Below are positions 8,404 to 18,882 of a DNA stretch of 64,000 bases, piece by piece. The stretch's first letter is position 1. Each line of letters begins with the position of its first letter. This DNA is from Algoriphagus hitonicola (lineage in GTDB: Bacteria; Bacteroidota; Bacteroidia; Cytophagales; Cyclobacteriaceae), in assembly GCF_900113375.1 (NCBI RefSeq), contig NZ_FOPC01000001.1:496001-560000 (forward strand). Direction: 5' to 3'. A program made the position numbers and the translations under genes. The notes under the pieces are model-generated. The model was not told where the DNA came from. It ran no database searches and was given only the letters and a program-made list of their open reading frames with translations.

Positions 8404-8964
8404 TTAGCCTAGTTTAATTCCATACTTTTCTAAAAGTCCCGGAAGACCATTTAGGTCAAAATAGGCACCGCGGATTCGATTGGTTTCGGGATCGAGGCGT
8501 AGGTTTTGGGTGTTTCGAAAATCTGCTTTTTCCAAATTGCTCTGATCAAAAACAGCCCCCATCAAGTCGGATTCCTGAAAACTCACTCCGATGAGATTCG
8601 CTTGGGAAAAATCTACGTCGAGCAAGCGGCAGCTGACAAAGACGGATTGCTTAAGTTGGAGATTGAAAAAGTTGCAATAGTCCAACTGGCAATTTTGGAA
8701 GTGAAACTCGAGCAAAAATGGATTGGCGGCATTGAAGTGAACGCCCAGAATTTTGCAGTTTTTGAATTTGACCTGCTGAAAGGAGACTTTCGAAACCTTG
8801 CTATTGCTCAGATCGCAGGAGTCAAAGGTGCAGTTTTCGAAGGATGAACCCTGGAAGTTTAAATTGGAAAAATCACAGGACAGGAAAATGCAGTGCTCAT
8901 ATTCTCCGGTTTTAAAATCGGAGGGAGCAAGGTTTTTGAAGGTTTGATCAGTGAAAAAGGCCAT
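8404..8964 (-). CDS. Pentapeptide-repeat protein
   Basis: 186 residues built almost wholly of A(D/N)LxX-type pentapeptides, for example SSFENCTFDSCDLSNSK, NCQLDYCNFFNLQ and QANLIGVSFQESDLMGAVF. These fold as a right-handed quadrilateral beta-helix. Qnr- and MfpA-like members mimic DNA and protect gyrase, but most members have no known role and nothing here separates the two. It has no signal peptide, so it is probably cytosolic. A low-complexity AATCTAAA spacer separates it from the creatininase-family gene. Confidence 0.9.
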   Translation of the reverse strand: MAFFTDQTFKNLAPSDFKTGEYEHCIFLSCDFSNLNFQGSSFENCTFDSCDLSNSKVSKVSFQQVKFKNCKILGVHFNAANPFLLEFHFQNCQLDYCNFFNLQLKQSVFVSCRLLDVDFSQANLIGVSFQESDLMGAVFDQSNLEKADFRNTQNLRLDPETNRIRGAYFDLNGLPGLLEKYGIKLG

Positions 8965-8968
8965 GAAT

Positions 8969-9006
8969 TCAAATCGTAAATCTAAAATCTAAAATTGTAA
9001 ATCTAG
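8969..9006. repeat. Low-complexity AAATCTAAAA spacer
   Basis: Tandem degenerate copies of (G)TAAATCTAAAAT lie between two minus-strand genes. They look like slippage-prone intergenic filler. Confidence 0.4.
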
Positions 9007-9824
9007 AGTCCTGCCAAATCCCATTTGGCAATCGTATCCTGAATCAATTTCAGCACTTTTTCATTGACTTTTTGGAAGTACTCCTCCGCTTGAGCCTGAT
9101 CAAAGTTGGGATAGCCTTGTCCCTCTTGATACAGACCGATTGCAGAAGGAAAGGGAACGGCAGACCAGGATTTGTCTTTGGGGTAGGCTGTCGCTTGATT
9201 GTCTTGGTAGCGCTCTTTTTGAACCAATGTCGGATCGATAGCCTGAATGTATGCCGTTTCATTCAGACCGGCATGACCTCCGTCTTCTTTAAATACTTCC
9301 AAGGTCACATCGGAAGCATAGGACCACCAGTTGATCACGAGAGTGCGCACGCCTAGTTCGTTGGCGACTTCGGCAGCGATTTTTTGCAATACGGCGGTTT
9401 GCCCGCCACCATGACCATTTAGGATAATGATATTTTTGAATTCGTTTTTTGCCAGGCCTTTTAAAATATCCCGGATAAAAAGCGAATAAGCTTCCTCACT
9501 GATTTCAAAAGCTCCAGGATAATTGGCCATGGAGCCGGTCATCCCATAATTCAGCGTAGGGGCAATCAAGGCATTCAGTTCATCGGCCAGTTCGTTTGCC
9601 ATGGCAAATGGCGCGGTGTTATCCGCTCCGTTGTTGATGACGCCGTGGGGTTCGAGCGTTCCAGTGGGCAGCAGGACAGTAGTGATTTTTTCGGGGACAA
9701 ATTCGGAAAACTCCATCCAATTGATCCGATCCATCTCTCGGGTAGAAAGGTCTTGGGCGAGAGCTCCTGTAATTTTGAAGAAAAAAGTTAGTAAAACTAT
9801 CGAGCGCAAAAGAGTTGATTTCAT
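9003..9824 (-). CDS. Creatininase-family amidohydrolase, exported
   Basis: 273 residues with a signal peptide ending ITGALAQ (about residue 23). Family metal-site motifs: LLPTGTLEPHG, NGADNTAPF, ILNGHGGGQTAVL and DGGHAGLNETA. Creatininase relatives hydrolyse cyclic amides (creatinine, formamidopyrimidines, mycofactocin precursors). The export signal suggests a periplasmic substrate, which is unknown. Confidence 0.9.
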   Translation of the reverse strand: MKSTLLRSIVLLTFFFKITGALAQDLSTREMDRINWMEFSEFVPEKITTVLLPTGTLEPHGVINNGADNTAPFAMANELADELNALIAPTLNYGMTGSMANYPGAFEISEEAYSLFIRDILKGLAKNEFKNIIILNGHGGGQTAVLQKIAAEVANELGVRTLVINWWSYASDVTLEVFKEDGGHAGLNETAYIQAIDPTLVQKERYQDNQATAYPKDKSWSAVPFPSAIGLYQEGQGYPNFDQAQAEEYFQKVNEKVLKLIQDTIAKWDLAGL

Positions 9825-9913
9825 ATAGGAGCAGTTTTTTGGACAAGTTAATTGAATTAGGAAAAAATCTCTATGCTATTGAAAATTTTGATGCCATTGA
9901 TTTAGCAAAGAGC

Positions 9914-10405
9914 TTATGATTTCAATTCGCTCAAAAGACTTTCAATATCCAATCTTCTTGTGTACATCGTCAGTTCTCCACCTTCATCTTTAGGCCAAAA
10001 CTCCTTGGGTCTATCCCAATACAATTCGACTCCATTTTGGTCTGGATCATCCAAATACAGTGCCTCGGAAACCCCATGATCAGCTGCGCCGGTCAAAGGA
10101 TAATTGGCATCTTGGAGGCGTTGAAAGATTGTAGCAAGATCCTTTCGGGTCGGAAATAAAATCGCGGTATGAAATAAGCCCGGATAGCTTTTGGGCGCAG
10201 GAGTACTTCCTTTGCTCTGCCAAGTATTTAACCCGATATGATGATGGTATCCTCCTGCGGAAATAAAAGCCGCATCCTTGCCGTAGCGCATCATCAATTG
10301 GAAACCCAATAGCCCGCAGTAAAAATCCAAGCTTTGCTCCAAATCACTGACTTTCAGATGAACATGCCCGATTCGGGTTTCTGAGGGAATTTGATAGGGT
10401 TCCAT
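9914..10405 (-). CDS. VOC-family (glyoxalase/extradiol dioxygenase fold) protein
   Basis: 163 residues with two beta-alpha-beta-beta-beta modules. Likely metal ligands are the His of IGHVHLKVSDLEQS, the His of GLFHTAILFP and the Glu of GVELYWDRP. It resembles CatE-type catechol-2,3-dioxygenase-like proteins more than lactoylglutathione lyase. Cytosolic. It lies 22 nt downstream of the alpha-glucuronidase gene on the same strand, so the two may be co-transcribed. Confidence 0.88.
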   Translation of the reverse strand: MEPYQIPSETRIGHVHLKVSDLEQSLDFYCGLLGFQLMMRYGKDAAFISAGGYHHHIGLNTWQSKGSTPAPKSYPGLFHTAILFPTRKDLATIFQRLQDANYPLTGAADHGVSEALYLDDPDQNGVELYWDRPKEFWPKDEGGELTMYTRRLDIESLLSELKS

Positions 10406-10427
10406 GCTTTTTTTGACTTAGGTTCAA

Positions 10428-12590
10428 TTACCAATTGGGACGAATTCCGGGAGCAAAAGGAAAGCGCTGTTGCTTATAAAACTCCAAATCACCTTCGGGC
10501 TTTTCGATAGACTCAGGGAAAGGACGATCCGCGAAAGTCTGAAAATAAAGCAAAGAGGAATTTCTCCACCATTCAGCTTCTTCGATTTGAATACCCAGTA
10601 ATTGATCCACATGTGAAAATCGGGCTGAATCGATTTGATTTTCCAATTGCCTCCATTGAGTTCGCATTTCCCGGGCAGTTTTAACTCCCCCGTCATAGTG
10701 AAGCCCGATTTCTTCCCAGAGCGTGTTTCCCGATTGCATTTCATAATCCCAAGGTAAATGATGAAACCAAAGCAAGAATTTTTCGGGAGTTTGTTTTGGA
10801 TTCGTCCATTTTTGGCTGATTTCCGAAGCATATTGTTCTAAAGCCCCACTTCCCGTTTCTGTCCGGTCAAAACCAATCCCCAAACTATCCGCCCGATGGT
10901 AATACAGCGAAGTCCAGTCGGCACGGCCTCCTTCTACCCATGGTCCTGGACCATAGTGATGACTTCTTCCCATCAGGTGATGCAGGCCTAGCGGAGTCAT
11001 ATAATTCACTGCTGCTTCGTGAGAAGTCAACATGATTTCCTTGATTTTGGAGTGAACTTCTGCTTTTTGACCGAAGGTCAATTTTATCCATTCTTCTGAA
11101 ACCTCTTCCGCGGACCGATCGGGATCCCAAGCCAATTGCCCAAAGGCATACCAGTTCGATTGTCCAAATAGATGCCCTGTCCAGTTTCTATCTGTGCCGA
11201 TATTGGAGACTCCCGCCATCAGGGTAAGATTTTGCTTGCTATCCGAACCATCAATAATCCCGGCAACCGTATTGGATGCCGTTGGGCGATAAGTTTTGGA
11301 TTGCAGGATTTCCTCCCACATCGTACCGAGATAGACCAACTGAGTAGCCTGCCCGAGGTATTCCTGTGTGATTTGAAATTCCATTCCCAGGTTGGTTTCC
11401 TTCACCGCGCCAAATAGCGGATGAAAGGGTTCTCGGGGCTGAAAGTCAATGGCTCCGTTTTTAACCTGTACGATGACATTATCCTGGAATTTCCCATCAA
11501 GCGGCTCAAATTCCAAGTTGGCTTGCTTGTGTCGATCCTCATCGATCTCATGAGAATAGACAAAAGCTCTCCAGATCACGATTCCTCCATGGGGCGAAAG
11601 CGCATCAGCCAGCATATTGGCTCCTTCAGCGTGGTTTCTGCCGTATTCATGCGGACCAGGCTGCCCTTCGGAGTTGGCTTTGACCAGAAATCCACCAAAA
11701 TCCGGAATGGCTTCATAAATCATATCGACTCGCTCTTTCCAAAAATTCTGCACTTGCTTATCGAGTGGATCCGCTGTCTCAAGATTGCCCATTTCGATAG
11801 GAGCAGAGAACCTTGCGGTAAGAAAAACCTGAATCCCATAAGGACGGAAAATGTCCGCCAAAACCTTTACTTTTTCTACAAAATCCTCCCGCAAAATCCA
11901 GGCATTGGCATTGACATTGGTCAGGGAGACGGCGTTGATTCCGAGGCTAGCATTTGCGCGAGCATAATCAATATAGCGCGGATCCACGTAGCCGGGAAGT
12001 CGATGCCAATCCCAAATCGAAAAGCCGGAATAGCCTCGTTCCACGGTCCGATCAAGGTTATCCCAATGGTTTAACATTCGGAGTTTAACCTTCTGAAAAT
12101 CAGATTTTTCAATACTCCCATCAAAAGTGTTACTTTGAATACTTTTCAGAAAGTCAAAGGTAGCATAGAGCGTAGCTACAGGACTATTTCCGATGAGCGC
12201 ATAGTAGTTTTTTCCCTCGTGAATGATCGTTCCTCTCCAGTATCCTTCTTCGCCGAGTGCCTTGATTTTCGCTTGATGTTCGAGTCCGAGAAACTGCGAA
12301 AGTTCCTCTCGGGTACCGACCCACAGATTTGCTCCTTGGAAGCGCTCTGAGCTGTAGCTTGGCATTTTATTGAGAAAACCTTGACTGGCTAATTCCAATT
12401 CTTTTTGGATAATATCATAGCTTGGATTTTCTCCATAAAAATAGATACCGGAGAAAAGCTCAGAAACGGTTTGCTCTAATTCTGCATGTTCGATGGGCTG
12501 ATAATCCAACCAAAGTTTGTAGCCGTCATTGGCCTGGATGTGTCCCGTAAATAAGAAAAGGCAAAGGATAAGGGGGAATAGATTTTTCAT
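10428..12590 (-). CDS. GH67 alpha-glucuronidase, exported
   Basis: 720 residues with an N-terminal signal peptide (LILCLFLFTGHIQA). GH67 enzymes remove (4-O-methyl-)glucuronic acid from the ends of xylo-oligosaccharides. Family blocks seen: LRMLNHWDNLDRTVERGYSG, the acid region KANSEGQPGPHEYGRNHAEG (about 305), and the base regions AIDFQPREPFHPLFG (about 383) and FQITQEYLG (about 409). Length is normal for the family. No xylanase, xylosidase or SusCD pair is in the window, so it is not in an obvious xylan locus. Confidence 0.95.
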   Translation of the reverse strand: MKNLFPLILCLFLFTGHIQANDGYKLWLDYQPIEHAELEQTVSELFSGIYFYGENPSYDIIQKELELASQGFLNKMPSYSSERFQGANLWVGTREELSQFLGLEHQAKIKALGEEGYWRGTIIHEGKNYYALIGNSPVATLYATFDFLKSIQSNTFDGSIEKSDFQKVKLRMLNHWDNLDRTVERGYSGFSIWDWHRLPGYVDPRYIDYARANASLGINAVSLTNVNANAWILREDFVEKVKVLADIFRPYGIQVFLTARFSAPIEMGNLETADPLDKQVQNFWKERVDMIYEAIPDFGGFLVKANSEGQPGPHEYGRNHAEGANMLADALSPHGGIVIWRAFVYSHEIDEDRHKQANLEFEPLDGKFQDNVIVQVKNGAIDFQPREPFHPLFGAVKETNLGMEFQITQEYLGQATQLVYLGTMWEEILQSKTYRPTASNTVAGIIDGSDSKQNLTLMAGVSNIGTDRNWTGHLFGQSNWYAFGQLAWDPDRSAEEVSEEWIKLTFGQKAEVHSKIKEIMLTSHEAAVNYMTPLGLHHLMGRSHHYGPGPWVEGGRADWTSLYYHRADSLGIGFDRTETGSGALEQYASEISQKWTNPKQTPEKFLLWFHHLPWDYEMQSGNTLWEEIGLHYDGGVKTAREMRTQWRQLENQIDSARFSHVDQLLGIQIEEAEWWRNSSLLYFQTFADRPFPESIEKPEGDLEFYKQQRFPFAPGIRPNW

Positions 12591-12763
12591 GGGGTTAAAG
12601 GTTTGAGGGCAGAATTTCTGAAAAATTACCTTGATTACCTATGAATCTCGGATAGAAAGTCAAAAACTAATCGGAATCCTTTTCCGACAATTTTTGTCAA
12701 AGCCAAAGTTCTGATAAGGATAAAGCCAGGAGCTTTTCTATCTTCGGGAAAGACTTTTTCGCA

Positions 12764-15700
12764 ATGGAAAACAAACCCTTTATCATTTATAAATCCTCGG
12801 CAGGCTCGGGAAAAACTTATACGCTGACGCTGGAATACCTTAAGCTGGCTTTAAACCAACCCACGGCTTTTCGTCAGATACTCGCGGTGACCTTTACCAA
12901 TAAAGCCACTCAGGAGATGAAAGAGCGGATTCTTGCCGTGTTGAAAAGGATTTCGATAGCCGTGGATCCCGAGGAGTTTATGGATCAGGAACTGATGAAT
13001 TCCCTGCGCGTGGACGAAGAAGGTCTGAAGCAAAAAGCAAAAGCTACCCTGACGGCGATTTTGCATGATTACAGCCGGTTTTCGGTCAGTACGATTGATA
13101 GCTTTTTCCAAAAGGTAGTTCGGGCATTTGCACGGGAGATTGATCTCAATGCCAAATTCGAAGTGGAACTCGACCAGGATGCCATTTTGGAGCGAGTAGT
13201 GGATCGGGTGGTCATGCAGGTGATGGACGATGCTTTTTTGCACAAATGGCTGGTGGATTATGCGACCGAACAAATCCAAAACGGTAAATCCTGGGATATC
13301 CGAAGGAATATTCACGGTTTGGGAAAGCAGATTTTTCAGGAAAATTTCAAGCAACATTCCTCGGAAATCAAGGCATTTTTAAAAGAGAAAGAAAATACGG
13401 ATCAGCTCCAGAAGTTGGTCAGAAAGCGTAGGGATGAACTCGTGAAATTAGGAAGTGAAATTAAGCTTCAAGCCAATGAAATCCGAATAGCACATGGCTT
13501 GGAATGGCAAGATTTCAGCCGGGGATTTTTAGCAAAGTTTGATGGGTTTGGAGATCGAAATGCTCCTTTTGGAAGCTTTACGAACAAGCAGAAAGAAATG
13601 GCTGGATCGTCAGAAGGCTGGGCAACCAAAACCAGTAAGAATAAAGATGCGATCGAAAGCTCCTTTTATGCAGGATTAGGAGAGCTTTTAGCCAAGGTGC
13701 CTCAATTGGAAAATCAGTGGAATACGATCAGCGCTATTTCTAGAAATATTTACGTTTACGGAGTCTTCCGCAATTTGCTGGAGGACTTGACGGCGATCAA
13801 AGAGGAGGAAAATATGCTCTTGATTTCGGATGCCAATGAGTTTCTCAAAGAAATCACCAAGGAAAACGATGCACCTTTTATCTATGAAAAAGTGGGGAAT
13901 CAGTTTCAGCATTTTTTGATTGACGAGTTTCAGGATACTTCGGGATTTCAATGGGCGAGTTTCAAACCCTTGCTCGAAAATTCCCTCGCCTATGGCAATC
14001 AAAATCTGCTCGTCGGAGATGTAAAGCAATCCATCTATCGCTGGCGTGGTGGAGAAATGCGGCTTCTGCTCGAGCAGGTAGAATCAGAAATAGGATCCCA
14101 TTTGGTCGAAAACAAAAACCTGGACACTAATTTTCGGAGCTTACCCCGGATTATTGAGTTTAACAATGCGCTTTTTCAACATCTGCCTGCTTCCTTCGAA
14201 CGTGTTCTTTCCGGAGCTTTTGGGGTAACTGATCCGAGTATTCTCTCCAAAGCCTATGCGGATTCCCATCAGAACATTTCTGCCAAGAAAGAAAAATCAT
14301 CCTTCAAGGGCCTGGTTCGCGTGGAGTTTTTGATGGAGGATAAGGAACTGGACGATGAGGGGAAATTTGATCAACAGGTAATCCTAAAAATCCCCGAGCA
14401 AGTCAGAAGGCTGCAGGACCTCGGGTATCAATTGAGGGATATTGCTTTTTTGGTGCGAACCAAGTCAGAAGGGGAGGAAATAGCGGATTGTCTGATGCAG
14501 GAATCTGCCAATTCCGCGACAGGAAATTACCGCTACGATGTCTTGTCGGATGAATCCATGTACCTGCACAAATCGGCCTCGGTCAAGGCACTGATTGCAA
14601 CCTTGGGGTATTTATTTCAGCCTGCCGATGAGGTGGAGTTTCGGACGCTGTGGTATTATCGGGCGGTCCTAAAAGATCAACATATCGATCATCATTTATT
14701 TACCCTGGATGCTATAGATCCTACATTAGTTGCTGAAATTGAATATTTTAAAGAGCAAGAGCATGCCTTACTTCAGCTTCCTTTACTGGAAATGACGGAG
14801 GAGCTTATCCGGATTTTGGGGATTCAGGATACCGGTTTGGAAAAAGCCTATATCTCTGGATTTCGGGAGGCGGTTTTTGATTTTATATCGATCAACCGAT
14901 CGGATTTGGGAGGATTTTTAGAATGGTGGGAGGAAAATAAAAACAAGCGAACGGTAAAAATACCCGAAGGTCATGACGCGATGCGGATCCTGACTATTCA
15001 CAAATCCAAAGGCTTGCAGTTTAAAGTGGTGTTGATGCCTTTTCTGAAATGGACCATTTTTGATGCGAATAAAGAAAACATTGTCTGGTCTCCTTTTGAG
15101 GATGCTGAGGCAGGGATCCGGGCGATTATTCCACTTAAACTCCAAAAGGAATTGGCGCAATCTCAGTTTTCTGAAACCTATTTTGAGGAAGCGACATTAG
15201 CGTATTTGGATAGCCTGAATATGATCTATGTGGCCTTAACCCGAGCCGAGGAAATCTTTTGGTCCCTATCTCCATTTAAGCCTTCCTACAGCTCGGAAAA
15301 TTACCTGGAGATCCATTTGCAACAGATTTTGATGTCAGGACTACCTGAGCTGGGAAGTTTTGATGCGGAACAAAAAGTCTTTCAGCTGGGTGATTGGCCG
15401 GAGGTTCAAACTCGGGAAAAACCAAGTTTTCAAGCCCCCCGGCTGCGATGGAATTACAAAAGTTGGTCCGAGCTGCTCGAAGTAAAAAAATATGCCGTGG
15501 ACTTTTCGGATGAAGGGCTTGAGCAGCGAAAAAAGCGGAATTTTGGCTTGTTGGTTCATGAGATTTTGGAGAAATCCGAAAATCTAACTCAGGCAGGACA
15601 AGAATTGGATTCCCTGTATTTTGAGGGGAGAATCACTGCGGAAGAAAAACAGGAAGTGCTTACCCAACTCAACACGCTTTTCGAGAATTCTCTTTTTGCT

Positions 15701-15958
15701 TCCTGGTTTGATCCTGAACAGCTTTCGCTCAGCGAACAGGGAATTCTCCTGCCCGGAGGAAGACAAAAACGGCCTGATCGGATTTTGCTTCGGGATTCAG
15801 AAGCCATTGTGGTTGATTTCAAAACCGGTGAGGAGCTAGACCGACATCAAAAACAGGTCTTGGAGTACATGACTTTAGTACAAACCCTATCTCAAAAACC
15901 CTGTAAAGGATATTTATGCTATTTAGAAACCGGAAAAATCACAGAAGTTCATGCATAA
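12764..15958 (+). CDS. addA: AddA-like UvrD-family helicase/exonuclease
   Basis: 1064 residues predicted to process double-strand DNA ends for RecA loading together with the next gene. SF1A helicase motifs: Walker A KSSAGSGKTYTL (about 9-20), TFTNKATQEMKERI, Walker B LIDEFQDTSGFQW (about 387) and GDVKQSIYRWRGG (about 418), then RILTIHKSKGLQF and LNMIYVALTRAEE. A PD-(D/E)XK nuclease domain closes the protein: DRILL, VVDFKTGE and HQKQVLEYM (about 1006-1035). The stop overlaps the AddB-like start by 8 nt, which indicates translational coupling. A near-consensus -7 (TATCTTCG, 12739-12746) precedes the ATG. Confidence 0.95.
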   Translation: MENKPFIIYKSSAGSGKTYTLTLEYLKLALNQPTAFRQILAVTFTNKATQEMKERILAVLKRISIAVDPEEFMDQELMNSLRVDEEGLKQKAKATLTAILHDYSRFSVSTIDSFFQKVVRAFAREIDLNAKFEVELDQDAILERVVDRVVMQVMDDAFLHKWLVDYATEQIQNGKSWDIRRNIHGLGKQIFQENFKQHSSEIKAFLKEKENTDQLQKLVRKRRDELVKLGSEIKLQANEIRIAHGLEWQDFSRGFLAKFDGFGDRNAPFGSFTNKQKEMAGSSEGWATKTSKNKDAIESSFYAGLGELLAKVPQLENQWNTISAISRNIYVYGVFRNLLEDLTAIKEEENMLLISDANEFLKEITKENDAPFIYEKVGNQFQHFLIDEFQDTSGFQWASFKPLLENSLAYGNQNLLVGDVKQSIYRWRGGEMRLLLEQVESEIGSHLVENKNLDTNFRSLPRIIEFNNALFQHLPASFERVLSGAFGVTDPSILSKAYADSHQNISAKKEKSSFKGLVRVEFLMEDKELDDEGKFDQQVILKIPEQVRRLQDLGYQLRDIAFLVRTKSEGEEIADCLMQESANSATGNYRYDVLSDESMYLHKSASVKALIATLGYLFQPADEVEFRTLWYYRAVLKDQHIDHHLFTLDAIDPTLVAEIEYFKEQEHALLQLPLLEMTEELIRILGIQDTGLEKAYISGFREAVFDFISINRSDLGGFLEWWEENKNKRTVKIPEGHDAMRILTIHKSKGLQFKVVLMPFLKWTIFDANKENIVWSPFEDAEAGIRAIIPLKLQKELAQSQFSETYFEEATLAYLDSLNMIYVALTRAEEIFWSLSPFKPSYSSENYLEIHLQQILMSGLPELGSFDAEQKVFQLGDWPEVQTREKPSFQAPRLRWNYKSWSELLEVKKYAVDFSDEGLEQRKKRNFGLLVHEILEKSENLTQAGQELDSLYFEGRITAEEKQEVLTQLNTLFENSLFASWFDPEQLSLSEQGILLPGGRQKRPDRILLRDSEAIVVDFKTGEELDRHQKQVLEYMTLVQTLSQKPCKGYLCYLETGKITEVHA

Positions 15959-18815
15959 TTTTTTAAGACAAACCGCCTCTAAGATTTTAAATCAGGGAAT
16001 TCCGCTAAAGAACCTGGTGATCGTTTTGCCCAATCGACGGGCGGGACTTTTCTTTACTCAGCATCTCGGAGCGCTGATCGAAGAGCCTTCGTGGATGCCC
16101 GAAATCAAAACCATCGAGGATGTTTTTTATGAATTTGCCGAAAAGCGTCCCGCAGATGATTTGACCCTGATTTTTGAATTGTATCAGGTGTATGTGGACT
16201 TGCATCCCGAACCGGAAACCTTTGATCGATTCTACTTCTGGGGAGAGATGATTTTGAAAGATTTCAATGATTTGGACCAATTTATGGCTGATCCGGATAA
16301 GCTTTATCATTATCTGGCCGAAATCAAGGAACTGGAATCTGATCTGAGTTTTTTGAAGGAGAGTCAAATTGATCTGATCCGGCAGTTTTGGAGTTCATTT
16401 ATCAGTCAGGATAAAAAGCACCAAGAAAAATTCCTTCGGTTTTGGCAATTGCTCAAGCCACTGTATCGGACTTTTCAAGCTTCTTTGGATGTTTCGGGAT
16501 TGGCCTATTCGGGAAAACTTTACCGACAAGTCGCCAGTGATTTGAACAAGATTCAAAAGCCGTCCAAGCATTATCATTTTGTTGGATTCAATGCATTTAC
16601 CAAAACTGAGGAAAAGCTCATCAAGCATTTTATTACCGAATTTGGCGCAGAGATTCATTGGGATGTTGATTCGTTTTATATTCTGGATGGAAATCAGGAG
16701 GCGGGATTGTTCTTTAGGGAATATCAAAAAGATCAGGTTTTTGGACCGACATTTCCCAAAGATCTTCCTCAGCGAATTCAGGGCAAGCCGGCTAAAATAA
16801 AAAGTTATGCCATCCCGCTGAAAGTCAATCAGGCCAACTTGGTCGGGTCGATTTTAGAAGAAATCGGAAAAGAGGAAAATCTGGAGGAAACCGTCGTGAT
16901 TTTGCCTGATGAGGGCTTACTATTTCCGGTTCTTCATTGCCTACCCGAGACCATCGACCAAGTCAATGTAACGATGGGCTATCCCGTGAAAAATGCTCCG
17001 GTTTATGCTTTTCTGGAAGCAGTTTTGGAGATGCAGCGCTATATCAAAGTGGATCAGCAGGAAGTTTTCTTTTATCATCAGCCAATCAAAAACCTACTTT
17101 CATCGACCTATCTGAAAAGTGTCAACGATTCCTTTTGCAAAGCGCTTTTGGCAGAGACCCAAGCCAAAAACCAAGTATATATCCCCAGAGCTGAGCTAGT
17201 CAAAGGAGGAAGGATTTTTGAGTTGATTTTTCAGCAATTGGAAGCCAAAGGTTTATTTGCTTATCTGTCCACCTTGATGCAGGAATTGGCGACTCTTCTC
17301 AAGGATGACATGCTTCAGCGCAATTACCTTTTTCAGTGTTTCAAGCAGTTGACCCGATTGAGAGAAGCCTTCGAAAAGCAGGATCATATCAGTGTGGATC
17401 GGGAGTTTTTTATCCGATTATTCCGTCAGGTTTTTCGGGAAGTGAAATTGCCTTTCGAAGGGGAACCGCTACAGGGTTTGCAAGTCATGGGGGTATTGGA
17501 ATCCCGAAATCTGGATTTCCGACGGGTGATCATTTGTACCATGAATGAAGACAGTTTTCCTCCATCGGGCAGTCTCAATTCCATGATACCTTTTAATATC
17601 CGACGAGCCTTTGGATTGCCGGTTCAGGAGCAAAATGATGCGATTTATGCCTATACATTTTACCGATTGCTGCATGCGGCTGAGGATGTGCATTTGATTT
17701 ACACCACTGCTGCGGATCAGGGAAAAGCCGGGGAAAAGAGTCGCTATATTCAGCAAATGGAGGTCGAACTGAATCAGGAGATGGAAGAGGAAGTGGTTTT
17801 TGTACCTGTGGACCAAAAGTCTACTGCCCCGATTCGAATCGAAAAGGTACCCGATGTCCTTCAGACCTTGGAGCGGTATCTGCTTGGTGCCGATGGCAAA
17901 TCGCAAACGGCCTTTTCTCCCTCGGCGCTGAATACGTACTTGGACTGCCGATTGAAGTTTTACCTACAGTATATCGCGGGAATCAGTGAAAAAGAAGAAG
18001 TAAGTGAGGAGATTGATGCGGGGTTTTTTGGGAATTTGGCGCATTTGAGTTTGGAAAATCTCTATCTGGATTTTATTCAGCGGAAGGGACGAAATGAAAT
18101 CGATAAGGGGGACATTGAGGCATTGCGGAAGAATTGGATTTTTCCGGCTGTGGAAAAGGCGATTCGGACCCAATATCATCTCGAGGATGAAGCCGATACC
18201 AAGCTCAATGGTCAAATGGCCATCGCACGTGATGTGATTCAGCGTTATGTGGATCAGGTCTTGGAGTTTGACACGTCGACCGCGCCTTTCAGATTGATCT
18301 CTCTGGAAAAAGGGAAAAAATACGAAACTGCGTTGGAATTTGAAACCAGCTCGGGGCCTCGGAAAGCGGCCTTGCGCGGGATTATCGACCGGGTGGATGA
18401 ACTTCGGGGAGTGATTCGGCTGATTGATTATAAATCCGGGGGAGATGAAAAGAAATTCCCCAATTTGGAATCCCTATTTGACCGAACTCTGGAGAAGCGA
18501 AACAAAGCTGCCATGCAGACCCTGTTTTACGGCTTGATTTATCAGGGAACCCATCCAGAAAATACTGCTCCGCTGAAGCCGGCGATATTTAATTTGAAGG
18601 AGATTTTCAAAGAGGATTTTGATCCCTATCTCTATGAGAAGGAGGGGAGAAATCCTGCGGTTGAAGTTCAGGATTACAAAATCTATGATCAGGATTTTCA
18701 GGAGAATCTCAAGGATCTTTTATCTGATTTATATAATCCTAATGTGGCATTTGATCAAACGGAGCTCTTAAAAAAATGCGAATATTGTCCGTATAAGGAG
18801 ATTTGTGGGAGGTGA
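15951..18815 (+). CDS. addB: AddB-like PD-(D/E)XK nuclease with predicted Fe-S cluster
   Basis: 954 residues; the second subunit of an AddAB-type helicase-nuclease. The N-terminal part (VIVLPNRRAGLFFTQHL) is a degenerate helicase-like region. The C-terminal nuclease has RLIDYKSGGD (about 823-830) and MQTLFYGLIYQ. Four Cys fit the AddB 4Fe-4S staple: one in TYLDCRLKFY (about 665) and three in KKCEYCPYKEICGR at the C-terminus. It overlaps the AddA-like gene by 8 nt. Confidence 0.94.
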   Translation: MHNFLRQTASKILNQGIPLKNLVIVLPNRRAGLFFTQHLGALIEEPSWMPEIKTIEDVFYEFAEKRPADDLTLIFELYQVYVDLHPEPETFDRFYFWGEMILKDFNDLDQFMADPDKLYHYLAEIKELESDLSFLKESQIDLIRQFWSSFISQDKKHQEKFLRFWQLLKPLYRTFQASLDVSGLAYSGKLYRQVASDLNKIQKPSKHYHFVGFNAFTKTEEKLIKHFITEFGAEIHWDVDSFYILDGNQEAGLFFREYQKDQVFGPTFPKDLPQRIQGKPAKIKSYAIPLKVNQANLVGSILEEIGKEENLEETVVILPDEGLLFPVLHCLPETIDQVNVTMGYPVKNAPVYAFLEAVLEMQRYIKVDQQEVFFYHQPIKNLLSSTYLKSVNDSFCKALLAETQAKNQVYIPRAELVKGGRIFELIFQQLEAKGLFAYLSTLMQELATLLKDDMLQRNYLFQCFKQLTRLREAFEKQDHISVDREFFIRLFRQVFREVKLPFEGEPLQGLQVMGVLESRNLDFRRVIICTMNEDSFPPSGSLNSMIPFNIRRAFGLPVQEQNDAIYAYTFYRLLHAAEDVHLIYTTAADQGKAGEKSRYIQQMEVELNQEMEEEVVFVPVDQKSTAPIRIEKVPDVLQTLERYLLGADGKSQTAFSPSALNTYLDCRLKFYLQYIAGISEKEEVSEEIDAGFFGNLAHLSLENLYLDFIQRKGRNEIDKGDIEALRKNWIFPAVEKAIRTQYHLEDEADTKLNGQMAIARDVIQRYVDQVLEFDTSTAPFRLISLEKGKKYETALEFETSSGPRKAALRGIIDRVDELRGVIRLIDYKSGGDEKKFPNLESLFDRTLEKRNKAAMQTLFYGLIYQGTHPENTAPLKPAIFNLKEIFKEDFDPYLYEKEGRNPAVEVQDYKIYDQDFQENLKDLLSDLYNPNVAFDQTELLKKCEYCPYKEICGR

Positions 18816-18882
18816 ATTGGGGATTTGGGATTTAGTGTTGGGTTGCGGGCTGAGAGGCACTTTCCTGTCCACCGAAACTAAA

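Noticed and set aside
11421..12074. 217-codon plus-strand frame inside the alpha-glucuronidase gene
   Set aside because: Antisense to a GH67 gene with intact catalytic motifs and no independent signal.
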